64,000 nt of DNA from Limonium bicolor (GCA_023374045.1 CM041783.1:91857298-91921297); one strand, 5' to 3'; positions 1 to 10,465 are shown, counted from the first letter of the stretch. Program-made: numbers and translations. The notes: a model not told the origin generated them from the sequence alone.

Positions 1-1230
1 TCTGCCGTCGTGAAGTGTTTTAACTTCCACGCGGTCTATTAACAATGGATTCTGATAGGATCTTAACCATATTGGCGGTTTAGTTCTAAACCAAGAATTC
101 TCATTGGAGTTTGTTTTAAACTCTAGTCGGTTTCGATTCTGGCCTGTTAGGCTTCTAGGCGTTAATAATTAGCATTCACTCATGTTCACCATGTACATTC
201 AACACTTGATCACTGGCTCACTAGTTTCTGCTGCGAAACTCTAATAAGTGTAGAGCTTAATTGCTCCATTTGTTATTCTTACTGTATTGTACATCCCCAA
301 TTGTCACCTTCATCTTGGTAACAATGGTTTCTCAACCGACGCACGGTATCTTTTACCCTGAGCGGATTCGGTGAGTTTCACAATTTTCCATTCACTTCTC
401 CAATAGCTTACAGCGTAAACTACTATGTAATTTACAATGATTGACTTGCTTCTACCGACTTAACGTCGGTTGAGATTGAGCTACTACTTAGTGTGTAGTG
501 CTCTCTCAGCTATTTACAACATTTGGGGTATATTCCATACCGGTATTGGCAGTTAGTGCTACGTAGTCGCTTACTGTTAATCATGTCTCCAAATTTGGTT
601 TGTACAAGTACTCTTTATTGGTGTGGTCTTGCATTTCCTATGCATCGGCCATATATAACATTTTCCTCCATAATTAACATGTTTCCAATCCTAGCTATCC
701 CACTCGTCATTATGCTCAAGTGCAATACCAAAACACCAGTCATACAGAGTGTAGAGGCGTAACTCTTGACAGTAAATTCCTTATGTGATTGCAGTAGGAA
801 TTCACACTGAGTTTCCTTATCACATAGTACCGACCATTGCGCTCATTGCCAGTCTGTGATCATCACTTGCTTGCTATGTCCATTGAGTTTACTCATAACT
901 GGTCTTATCGTATATGTTACATTATCGTTTAACAACACTTATACAACGGTCTGCTGTTGCGCCACCGTGCTCTTACTCCCTGTATAACATCAGCTTACAT
1001 CGTATCTACTGTCACCTCAACTCCACACATAAACTTACATCATTCACATTATGGTTCATCCCTCCTTTGGATGACTACTAAATGCTCCTTGAGCATCGAT
1101 CATTCGAGTCAAAGCCGGCATTATTCAGCCAGGTGCTTCACTTTATACACACGTATTACTAAGCTAACTGCTCTCTTTCAATAATAACATCGTCCATCCT
1201 TAACATATTTCTTGAACTTGATTCACATAA
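1..1230 (-). mobile_element. LARD-A2 internal region, distal part
   Basis: This stretch is the reverse complement of the A1 interior: position 1 matches A1 position 9229 and the match runs to about A1 position 7985. It is the 3'-ward part of the interior of A2, which lies on the minus strand and continues off the left edge. It stops at 1230, where A1 is inserted, and resumes at 15084. Joining the two sides across one CATAA copy restores the order seen in A1. The short open frames here (79 and 75 codons) show no recognisable domain and I do not regard them as genes. Confidence 0.85.
1226..1230. repeat. Target site duplication CATAA, left copy (A1)
   Basis: CATAA directly precedes the TGAAATACCCC start of the A1 5' LTR and is repeated exactly after the 3' LTR. 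A perfect 5-bp duplication fixes both ends of A1. Confidence 0.95.
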
Positions 1231-1764
1231 TGAAATACCCCAAACCTTGATATGTGGTTTAAATAGCAAACTATGTTATATAAAGGCTAAAAAGTGCCTT
1301 AGAAACATCAGTGGACAATTTAAAACACAGTAAAGTGCAATAAAGCACTAAGACACAGTTTGAGCAAAAACATGCTCTAAGCAATGAGTGAACTTGGTTA
1401 GGACCCAAAGAGCCTACCAAGACTTAATAACATTTAATTATGATTTAATAAGGCTAAATAAGTCCTTAGGAAACTTTGGTGGATAGTTAAACCAAATAAA
1501 ACACAAGAAAATACCTTAAAGTCAATAAGAGCAAAAATGTGCTCTAAGCTTGGGATAAATTTGTATAAGACCTAATGGTCATACTTATATCTTATAAATA
1601 TGTTAATGAACATATTAAATCAATTACCAAAGGAAACCAAGCTTGAAAACAAGTTAAAACACAAAGTGTGCTTTAAGGAGTCTTAAAGCACGTTTTTGAA
1701 AAATTGTCTTGTAAATGAGTTTTGAATGGCTAAATGTCCATCATTACTCTTTAATTAACATGTG

Positions 1765-1773
1765 TATATATAG
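1765..1773 (+). promoter_or_regulatory. TATA-like box of the LARD-A LTR
   Basis: TATATATAG lies in a block (TTAATTAACATGTG before it, ATCACATTTGGG after it) retained in the A1 3' LTR near 11121 and, as variants, in the A2, A3 and solo LARD-A LTRs. A pyrimidine-rich leader starts about 270 nt downstream. A second candidate, TTTATAAG near 2016, is closer to the leader but is not kept in the other copies. No transcription start can be proved from sequence. Confidence 0.4.
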
Positions 1774-2344
1774 TATCACATTTGGGTGGCCATATTAGTG
1801 GGAAATCAAAAATTTCACTTCTATGTGCCTTAGTTTGTGAATAGTAACTTTTATAAGCTAGTTTGTAACATATAATGTTATAAGTGATTAAATTGGTCAA
1901 CAAAGACTAGTATACCCTCCTAGGCATAATGGTGGCCGGTTTTTGTAGTAGTGAGTCACCAAGTTGTAAAAGAAATAAATAAGTAAAGTAAAACTTTAAG
2001 TAAAGTACTATTTGCTTTATAAGTTACAAATATCTCTTAAAAGCAAATTCTATCTTCATTATTCTTCTCTTCTCATTTCACACGGTCCCATTCTCCTTCT
2101 TCCTCTCTTCTTCTTGTTCTCTCTCGGTAATGCTACTACCACCATGGAAGTTCCAACTTTGAACACATGTAAAATCTTGCTCACTTGTTCAAATCAAAAA
2201 CAAACACCACCATCTCTTCCTCTCATCAAGCTCTTCATTCCTATCTTCTCAAAATTTGAAGATCACCATTTCGGTGCCATGGAGTCCCACCATTGATGGA
2301 GCTTGAGCCCATCTTTTCACATATTCATGCTCTTTTGCTTCAAG

Positions 2345-2839
2345 GTAAGGAAACTCAAAGAAAATCCATGTTTCCTCCATGTTTTCATGTTGTCCGAAAA
2401 TTCACCTCACAATGGTGTATTTATCTTGCTTGTTTAGCTACATTTGAATCTTCCAAGGGCTAAGAGGAGTCCTCTCTTGATACTCATTCAAGCTCTCTTT
2501 CCATTCCAAGGTAAAACAATCATTTTAATGCCTTAAAACAATATATGTAACTAGGGTTTACAATGAGATGAAGCTTTAAGCTTGAATACTCATTATGTTG
2601 TTTGTACAATGTATAGAACTTGACAAGGAATCAAGTACCCCACCTGTTTGTAAGGAAACAAGAAAGAAGTTTGTGAGGAAAAAGAGGTAAACAAACTATC
2701 TCAATGTAGTTTAAATGCCTTAGGAAAATGAGCTTGATTTGCTTGATAAAATACCTAAGGAGCCAATGGTGAGTGACCTAGTAAAATGCTCTCAAGGAGA
2801 CTAGTAAAAGAACATATGTATTGGTGTATGTATTTGCAG
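2345..2839 (+). other. Candidate leader intron 1 of the LARD-A LTR
   Basis: Two donor-like sites, AAG|GTAAGG (GT at 2345) and AAG|GTAAAA (GT at 2511), lie upstream of an acceptor-like TATTTGCAG (AG at 2838-2839). All three are kept in the solo LARD-A LTR (near 50158, 50320 and 50639) and in the minus-strand LTRs A2 and A3, despite many substitutions around them. The removable segment would be about 330 or 495 nt. This is inference from splice consensus and conservation. Confidence 0.4.
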
Positions 2840-3564
2840 GTCAAAGGCATTGTTTATGTGGGAAATTCAGTGTTTATGGTTTATGCAATTTAAGGGCCTA
2901 AGAGCCATGTTATTTAAGGGCCTAAGTGCCAAGCAATTTAAGTTATGCACTATATTGTGATGTAGTGCAAAATGTGTGAAGTTTGTGTATGAAATGTTTG
3001 ATGGATTTTAGGTGTTCTTGAGTGAAATAAGGTAAAAACCTAAGTGTTTGGATGTGAGTATATACAAGAGAAGCTATGGCCAAATTTGGGAAAATGTGTG
3101 GGAAGTTCTAAGTGTTTTAAATGGTTTTGGTGAACTAGGAAGTGTTAAAGGTGAATAAATGTTTATTGAGAAGAAAACATGTATTAAGGTGATTTAGAGT
3201 GATGCAAGGATTTAGGTGTTGTTGGAAGTTCAGGAATAAGTGATGTTTGGTAAGGTGTAAAAAGGAGATTTAGTTAGTAAGAAAATAATGCTTAAGAGAT
3301 GATGAAGATGAGGAGAAAGTGTTTTGGGATAGTAGTTATAATAGGTGAGAAACACCATTTAGGAACCCAGTACAAATGTTGAAAGTGTTAAGGAATTTTA
3401 CAAGGAAATAAGTAAAGGCTTAAGGAATTAGGAAAAATAGTTTTGTGAGTGTTTAAGAATATCTTAAGGGTGTGTTTGAAGTGCCAACTGATGTTAGAAC
3501 ACATTAAGAGGCCTTAGGAGAAGTTTGGTGAAGATTTGGCAAAGTTTGGGTAAGTTTAGAAGGC

Positions 3565-3824
3565 GACCGACCCAGGGGTCCGACCCAGTTTTGGGTCGGT
3601 CGAGCCTCTGTTAGATGTTAGGAAAGTGTTCGGTAATGGTCCGACCCAAAAGGGTGGGTCGGACAGGGTCGGTCGGTCAAGTTTCAAAGGAAGAAAATGT
3701 TCGCACATGGTCCGACCCAGTCGAGTGAGTCGGACGTGGGTCGGACGGGCATGATTATAAGGAAGTAAAAGGGTTTTGTAATGGACCGACCCAGCTGTGG
3801 GTCGGACGGTGGGTCGGTCGGACC
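3565..3824 (+). repeat. GC-rich palindrome array in A1 5' LTR (word GACCGACCCA)
   Basis: Four inverted repeats at roughly 70-bp spacing, the first three being GACCGACCCA (3565) with TGGGTCGGTC (3592), GTCCGACCCA (3639) with TGGGTCGGAC (3655), and GTCCGACCCA (3711) with TGGGTCGGAC (3738). The fourth begins GGACCGACCCA at 3783. Outer bases also pair: GGC with GCC around the first and CATG with CATG around the third. Spacers are AT-rich and not palindromic. The array is strikingly CpG-rich in an otherwise AT-rich LTR. Confidence 0.85.
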
Positions 3825-4136
3825 AAAAACATGGTTTAAGGTTAAGAAATGATATGTGATGATGGGGATTGGTAGGTAATGATGTTATAAGGATGTTAAG
3901 GACATGTTAGGGGAGTTTTAATGACACCTAAGTGGGTTAAAAGTTGTATTAAAATGTGAGAGTAAAACAAGTTAAAAATGTTAAGTTATGTAACTAAGTT
4001 AACGGGGAAAAATTAAGCATTGACATTAAATGATCAAGCAAACCCCGGTGTTAATGAAAACACGTGTGATGTTAACAGTTGTTCGAGAATTGCTCGAGGA
4101 ACATAAATGGACAGGATAAGTGGACTCCGGTGACAG

Positions 4137-5363
4137 GTATGGTTTTCTTGCAACCTGTGTCCTACCGGATTACACCGGCTTGTATGCCAATGTGTTTTTC
4201 TGTATGTTTGCCACGTTATGAGATAAATCATGAAACGAGTTTACAGTCGTTATTGTTATTGTATGTTTACGTGCCGATACCGGTAACCTCGAATGCGCTT
4301 GAAGGGCTAGTTAACCACTATTAGGTAAACGTAGGAGAACGGTATCCGGTAACAACGTTTCCGACTTAAGGAACGTTCTAACCACGGCTATGCGTGAGTT
4401 GGTTATGTAATGTTTGTGTGTGATGTTTGTATGTGAATGTATGACTCTCTCTTCCCTTGTGTATGTCTGACAAGACTTAACTCAATGTTGTGATTGTTTG
4501 ATAAAGTTCAAAGTTGAACTTCTAATAAGTGCTAACGGGGGGAGTGAGGAGTCCGGTCTGTTCCGGCCACGCGTGTGAGTATGGGGGTCGTGTCATAGCA
4601 GGTTCGATCCTCTCTGTATGTTATGGTTGTTTTCCAATTGGTTCCCAACCTTCCCTTTAGCTTAACCAAGGCTATTACTGACTCACGTCGGGCCACAGGG
4701 GCATACTATTGTTATGTTTGTTTCGGTGTGCTTGGATCACTATATCCGAGACACCTTGTGTTAAGTTAACCGTTCACTTAACGAGACGGTAACGAGTTAT
4801 GTAACGAGCTTATCATGAGACTGGCAACAATCTCTAGGCTCACCAGTGTATTAGTAATGTTTGGGTCGGTTCCTGAGAGGACCATTCCCGTTATGTTATG
4901 TATCTTTGTTGTGATGCAATATCTATTGCGGTGTTATGTTGTGCACGTGGAAACGTGCAAAGTGTTGTTAAGTGTTTATGTAGTGTATGTTATATGTTGT
5001 ATAATGTGGATTGTGTGGATCATGGATATGATTCCAGTTTGTGATAAGAGGCGTTTAAGGGTAACCCGATTTAAGGGTATGTGTCGTCTATTAAGGAAGT
5101 AGCTCCACCAGAGGAGGAACACTCTAGGGATGATGAATACCATGAGTGACTTATTAAGTAAGGGATATTATCCGTTTGTTGAGCCCGTTAGGCGAATGTT
5201 ATGATGTGTTCGTTGTCACATGTATGATTTAAATTAATCAACCGCATGCTAAGACGACAAGTAGTTGTGCGTGGCCCGGTAGCATGTGGGCTGCGGGATT
5301 ACCATACCAGCAAAGGTGCTGAGCCCCTTGGGGGCCACCCTTTCTCTTCTTTTCTTGTTTCAG
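4137..5363 (+). other. Candidate intron 2 of the LARD-A LTR (about 1.2 kb)
   Basis: The donor GACAG|GTATGGTTTTCTTG (GT at 4137) and the acceptor TTTTCTTGTTTCAG|GTACG (AG at 5362-5363) bound 1,227 nt. Equivalent pairs occur at 13501/14724 in the A1 3' LTR, 18938/17708 in A2 (-), 25328/24098 in A3 (-), 51832/53125 in the solo LARD-A LTR and 54686/55550 in LARD-B. The implied introns range from 865 to 1,294 nt. Retention of both ends in a diverged family suggests real splicing of an LTR-initiated leader, which RNA data would have to prove. Confidence 0.45.
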
Positions 5364-5604
5364 GTACGAAGTGCTGGAAGCCGTTCGAGAGTAGGACGGG
5401 TAGTCATTGTACATGGGTAACGTTAAGCGTATGTATACAGTAGGTGTAGTAGACCGAAATTGTTGTCGGCATCAGTTTATAAATACTCTCGGTATAGTGG
5501 GAAGGTGTACGTTGTTGTTGTTGTTAATGGAAATTGATAGTATTGTGTGTAGACGCTCGGGAATTTAGCCCATCAGACCGGTACATTGTGTATGTATTAG
5601 CCTT

Positions 5605-5626
5605 GTTAGCCACGTGGGTGGCTAAC
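5605..5626 (+). other. Conserved LTR-terminal hairpin, A1 5' LTR
   Basis: Stem GTTAGCCAC, loop GTGG, stem GTGGCTAAC: nine Watson-Crick pairs with a four-base loop, 91 nt before the LTR end. A structurally matching hairpin with a different stem sequence occupies this position in LARD-B and LARD-C. Confidence 0.75.
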
Positions 5627-5723
5627 GGCGTGTAACACCAACGAGTTAAGTAATTGATGAGGTTGTTCTTCTGCTGCAGTTTGTTGTAAGTATGTTAATG
5701 TTGGATGGGGTGTTACAAAAAAG

Positions 5724-5748
5724 TGGTATCAGAGCGAATCGCTCTGAT
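5724..5748 (+). promoter_or_regulatory. A1 primer binding site (tRNA-iMet) within a hairpin
   Basis: TGGTATCAGAGC (5724-5735) is complementary to the 3' end of plant initiator tRNA-Met and starts 7 nt after the LTR. It overlaps a perfect inverted repeat: ATCAGAGCG (5728-5736), loop AAT, CGCTCTGAT (5740-5748), so two-thirds of the primer site could be base-paired in the RNA. A2, A3 and LARD-C keep the same arrangement. Confidence 0.9.
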
Positions 5749-6540
5749 GACTGAACTACCGAGCTTAGGAAGTACCGAGTTAGGATTTAAGTACTTTGGG
5801 TTAAGGGTTGAGTGATAGCGTGAGAGGTACGCTAGATAGGAATTACCAGTGTGTACTGGAAACCTACAATATCCATCCCACCCTCCACAATCCCTGTTTG
5901 ATAACTTGGGAAAGAACGCCAGAGAGATGGAAGTCCTCTCTTACTCGGGAATACCCGATCTGGCTGTTATTATATACCTTTAGGGTACGGAGAACCTGTC
6001 ATACGGTAGATCCCGAAAACTGGGAATCCCGGAGACGGTCTCCATCTGAATGATGTTAACCGCATTTCATAGCAATGAATAAAGGATCTTGTGTGGAGAA
6101 TAGAATTTCCGGCAACCTGGGTCGACATGCAGAGCAGTCGAGAATAACCAGCTTGCAACGCACCTACCGTGCAACAGGCAAGAAATGGATTAATAACACC
6201 CGAGACAAGTGTCTACGGAACCACAGTTGATAAATAAAACACCAACGGTATACCAACCGACAAAGGAACTACAACGTAGTGCCCAACAAGAGACAAGTCT
6301 CAGTAACCACGACAAGTGCGTGGAACGGGCTATAAAGAGAATACGACACAAAAAAGGGGGTCTCCCAGAATGGGAAATACCCTAGTTAATGATTATTATG
6401 TGAATACAGTGAGAATTCACCTAGACAAGTTATTATCAAGACAGTGAGATCAGTGAGGGCCAACAAGGCCACTGATGACAGTGCGGGTAAAAACAATACC
6501 ACAACCGGTATGTGTTAAACTGATAGCCAGTTAGCATGGC

Positions 6541-6560
6541 GCACTTGCCATAGCAAGTGC
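6541..6560 (+). other. Leader hairpin of A1
   Basis: Perfect 8-bp stem GCACTTGC, loop CATA, GCAAGTGC, about 820 nt downstream of the primer site. The stem is unchanged in A2 and A3 (different tetraloops) and in LARD-C. The position after the primer site would suit a packaging or dimerisation signal; that is inference. Confidence 0.6.
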
Positions 6561-6954
6561 TGCTATAATAGGACTGTTCGGGAAATTTATAACCACTACG
6601 AAGTACTTGGAAAAGTACAATAAAGTTAAATGTGATTGTCATAACAGTGGAAGGGCCTGTTAGCCTAACCTCTGTAATTGTAAGTACACCAGTCAGCAAG
6701 AAGCTAGACTTGGTTAAGGTAAGAAGATGTTGTGAAACCATGAAAATTTTTCTTTCAACCCAGATTTATTCAAACCCTTTTCTTTTCAAAACCAAATTTT
6801 CTTTCAAACCAACACTTCTTTCCAACCTTCTTTTAAACCAATCCAGTAAAACCAAGAGCAGTTGATAAGATACAACAATGGATAAACCTTCCCTCGATTA
6901 AGTTCGGGAAGTAAGGAATGAATATTGTCACGGGACAATATAAGGGAGTTGACA

Positions 6955-7145
6955 ACAGAATACTTCACCTAGGCGTGTGACGGACACTACAAGTGTACCA
7001 ACTGTGTTGTGGGACGACCGCACTCCGATAGGAGCATGTGGGCCCGACAGACCTACTTATAGGTTAGTTGGGTAAGTAGTAATGTATCAGTATGATACCC
7101 CATATATGTATACGAGTAGAGTCCGAAACACGGGAAGTAGTCGAC
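6955..7145 (+). other. Conserved non-coding core of LARD interiors (A1 copy)
   Basis: This block includes the words GGGACGACCGCACTCC and GTAGTCGACTCCGTCTACGG. It is shared with A2 (about 15900-16130, -) and A3 (about 22320-22560, -), and is still readable in LARD-C (about 57560-57790, -), where most of the interior is unalignable by eye. No frame is open through it, so the conservation is not explained by a protein. Confidence 0.6.
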
Positions 7146-9273
7146 TCCGTCTACGGTCAGCAGTATAAATCAAACGAGAGCTAAGGATTACATGGAATGA
7201 TTGAAGTTAAGGGACTCAGTTGAGATAACCAGACTAAAGGAGTTAGTGAATTCATTTCAAGGATATGTTTAAGAGTCAGGAAGTGCGAAGTGCACTGACT
7301 GTTATGTAAGACATCGTATATATCTTAAGGATCCTCAGGGATAAACATGGTAGCTGGAACGGAGACTCAGCCTATGCATGGCAAGGCAGATGCCTAATGT
7401 GGACACATTAATGTGCAATGAACGGGATGAAAATTCCCAGAATGAGTACCTACACTACCAGGAAATGTTGATCTTCACAGAAGAAGATAATAAGCTATTT
7501 AAGAACGCAAACGGCGTAGCTAACTCAATATCAATAAGTGTGAACTAAATGTAAAAGCATAACTAAGCAACACCCAGGAGCAATCCTTGAAGGGCGTTCG
7601 CATCAACAAGTGTTGCACAAAATGGCATGACAGAAACACAAGGGTTGAAACTAACACCCAGTTTAGACATGAGTCGTCAGGAGACGGACTGACAAACCTA
7701 AGGGGCATCCCATGAGAGGAAACGGAATGCAACGACCTTGTCATGGAGCTCAATATAATATCCAAACCATGTAATGTTGTACAGGGAAGTACATGTGTGT
7801 GGACAACCTACAATGAGCGGAGCTCAAGAAAGTAAGGCTTATAAGCCACAAATAAATGTTATGAAAAATGGATTGACTGCAAAAGTTTATGTAATATAAG
7901 TGAATAGAGCGGAGAACGAACCACTGCATTAAGAGTGGGGATACCTCTCGATATTGTGAGACCGCAGGAGCGGTAGTTATGTAAATCAAGTTCAAGAAAT
8001 ATGTTAGGGATGGACAACGTTATCATCTAAAGAGAGCAGTTAGCTCAGTAGTACGTGTGTATAAAGTGAAGCACCTGGCTGAATAATGCCGGCTTGTGAC
8101 TCGAATGATCGATGCTCAAGGAGCATTTAGTAGTCATCCAAAGGAGGGATGAACCATGATGTGAATAATGTAAGTTTATGTATGGAAGTTGAGGTAACAG
8201 TAGATACGATATAAGCTGATGTTATACAGGGAGTAAGAGCACGGTGCGCAACAAGCGACCGTTGTATAAATGTTGTTAAACGATAATGTCACAGATAAGA
8301 CCCGTTATGAGTTAAACTCAATGGACATGCAAGCAAGTGATGATACACAGACGGGGCAGTAAGCCAGTAGCCAGTATTACGAGATCAGAATTTCAGTGAA
8401 ACACAGTGTGAATTCCATGGCGAATCGCATAAGGGATTTACTGTCAAGAGTTTACGCCTCTGCACTCTGTATGACTGAGTGTTTTGGTATTGCACTTGCG
8501 CAGTAATGATCGAATGAGATAGCTAGGAATTGGAAACATGTTGATTGTGGACAAATAATGTTATAATGGCCGATGCATAGGAAATGCAAGGCCGCACCAA
8601 TAAAAAGTACTTGTACAAAACCAAACGTGGAAATATGATTAACAGTAAGTGACTACAGTAGCACTAGCTGCCAAATATCGGTATGGAATATACCACAAAG
8701 GTTGTAAATAGCTGAGAGAGCACTACACACTAGGTAGTAGCTCAAACTCAACCGACAGTAAGTCGGAAGGAAAAAAAGTCAATCATTGTGAAATACATAG
8801 TGGTATACACAGTAAATTGTTATGGAAGTGGATAGAAAGTTTATAACTCACCGAATTCGCTAACGGTAAGAGATACCACGCGTCGGTTGAGAAACCATTG
8901 TTACCAAGATGAAGGTGACAAATTGGGGATGTACAATACAGTAAGAATAACAAATGGGGCAATTAAGCTCTACAGTTACTAGAGTTTCGCAGTAGAAACT
9001 AGTGAGCCAGTGATTCAAGTGTTGAATGTACATGGTGAACATGAGTGGATGGCTAATTGTTAACGCCTAGAAGCCTAACAGGCCAGAATCGAAACCAACT
9101 AAGAGTTTAAACAAACTCCAATGAGAATTCTTGGTTTAGGAACTAAACCGCCAATATGGTTAAGATCCTCTAATCAGAATCCATTGTGTAATAGACCGCG
9201 TGGAAGTTAAAACACTTCACGACGGCAGAACATTTAAGCCAATGTTTAGTGATTGATTACGTGGGCGTAATCC

Positions 9274-9290
9274 CTTTTAAGGGGGGTGGA
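9274..9290 (+). promoter_or_regulatory. Second polypurine tract in A1 interior
   Basis: CTTTTAAGGGGGGTGGAG closely copies the terminal tract (CTTTTAAGGGGGGTAGAT) but lies about 1.3 kb upstream of the 3' LTR. LARD-C has an equivalent at 56474-56490. It could act as an extra plus-strand primer, like the central tract of some retroviruses; that role is inference. Confidence 0.6.
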
Positions 9291-10231
9291 GCGCAAAACC
9301 ACTTAGTGTATATTACCGTACAAGTGTACGTAGTGTATGTGACTTACATTGTGCATAGCACAAAATTATGTTATTGTTACATGGTTGAATTGTGGTAATT
9401 GCGCACAGAGGATGCGAATACCATTGTAATAAGTGTGTGTATTTGTTAACAGTTGTGTGTGATTGTACAAGTGTGGGGAGTAGATAAACCCCCGGGGGAA
9501 CAAAAGCCCCGACAGTGTATAAAGGTGAAATGGTGTGTTGTATTTTGATAAATATATATGTATATATATACTATATAGTGATTCAAGAAAGGGCATGATA
9601 CCGACATAGAACCTAGTGAGAATAAGATTCCCTAGGCAACAGGATTAAAGTGAATGGAGGTAACTGATAGACGGAGTTCTATCCTTTGGAGATGTTGTGA
9701 TCATGACTAGAATGATTCGAAAGATAGAAAATTGGAAATGAGTGACTTACTTGATGCTTGAAAATGAAGTGGGAGGTGGAACTTGATTTGCTTGCGATCA
9801 AGGGAAGCCGAACACAAATTGGAGTGGAAGGATAGTTCAACACTGATGCTGATCACATCAGGGTTGGATGACTCTCGAAACTCCCTATAAGTGGTCACGA
9901 ATAACCACGCTAATAAAAGAAGCAAAGAGCTTAAGTTGGACTTGGAGTTGTGTGTGTTTTCAAAAGGATTTTAAATTGGTATTTATAAAACGTTGATGGA
10001 TACTTTACGTAATTAAAGTTCTCTTACTTAACCTCACAAAGAAATTTTAAATTTAAGTGATTGTTTTAAACTCCCAAAGGCACGGGGACGGAAGGTGTCC
10101 ATCGCGACCGGGTTCTGCGGGATCACAGTGTATATCAAGGATATTTTTGATTGCTATACATGCTCTGACATGTTGTGTGGTATGTGTAATGAATGTTGTT
10201 TGACTTGGATTTCCTAAAGTGTATACTATCA

Positions 10232-10465
10232 AGGCCTATGAGTCTAAATGTGTGGTGTTACATAGACCTATGTGTCTGAAGACTGTTATGTTACCAGGAC
10301 CTATGTGTCCAAATGTTGTTATGTTACCCAAGACCAGTGAGTCAAAGGGGTTGTTATGTATGTGTAAGTGTTGTTAAGATACCCGGACCATAGAGTCCGA
10401 GGTTATCATTTGGATATGTTATGTTATGTGTGGATGTGAATGTGTTGCCCGGACCATCAAGTCCG
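10232..10465 (+). repeat. Array of six short hairpins upstream of the A1 3' LTR
   Basis: Six short stems with six-base loops: AGGC/GTCT (10232-10245), AGAC/GTCT (10264-10277), GGAC/GTCC (10297-10310), GAC/GTC (10332-10343), CGGAC/GTCCG (10384-10399) and CGGAC/GTCCG (10450-10465). Loops are CTATGA, CTATGT, CTATGT, CAGTGA, CATAGA and CATCAA. The outer pair changes A-T to G-C with pairing kept. The array lies between the two polypurine tracts. Confidence 0.65.

Larger units (their letters stand above)
1231..5717 (+). repeat. A1 5' LTR (4.49 kb)
   Basis: It begins TGAAATACCCC and ends GGGGTGTTACA, and pairs with 10588-15078. Within it, in order: an AT-rich upstream part, a TATA-like motif near 1765, a pyrimidine-rich leader (about 2040-2130), splice-like signals, a GC-rich palindrome array (3565-3824), a block shared with the other LARD families (about 4030-4720), and a terminal hairpin (5605-5626). 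There is no protein-coding potential. About 4.5 kb is long for a plant LTR. Confidence 0.95.

Noticed and set aside
2012..2296. A 94-codon frame in the pyrimidine-rich leader of the A1 5' LTR
   Set aside because: Not kept in the A1 3' LTR because of small indels, and composition alone explains it.
3565..3824. CRISPR-like reading of the regularly spaced palindromes
   Set aside because: Only four imperfect units with related spacers, inside a plant LTR, and no cas genes.
4079..4324. An 81-codon frame repeated in the A1 LTRs (also 13443-13688)
   Set aside because: It is broken or altered in A2, A3 and the solo LTR and spans the conserved donor signal. I treat it as non-coding LTR.
6436..6741. 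A 101-codon open frame antisense to LARD-A, also open in A2 (16322-16627)
   Set aside because: The A3 copy has an in-frame stop, the frame overlaps the conserved leader hairpin, and no domain is recognisable. Nucleotide conservation of the region explains it.
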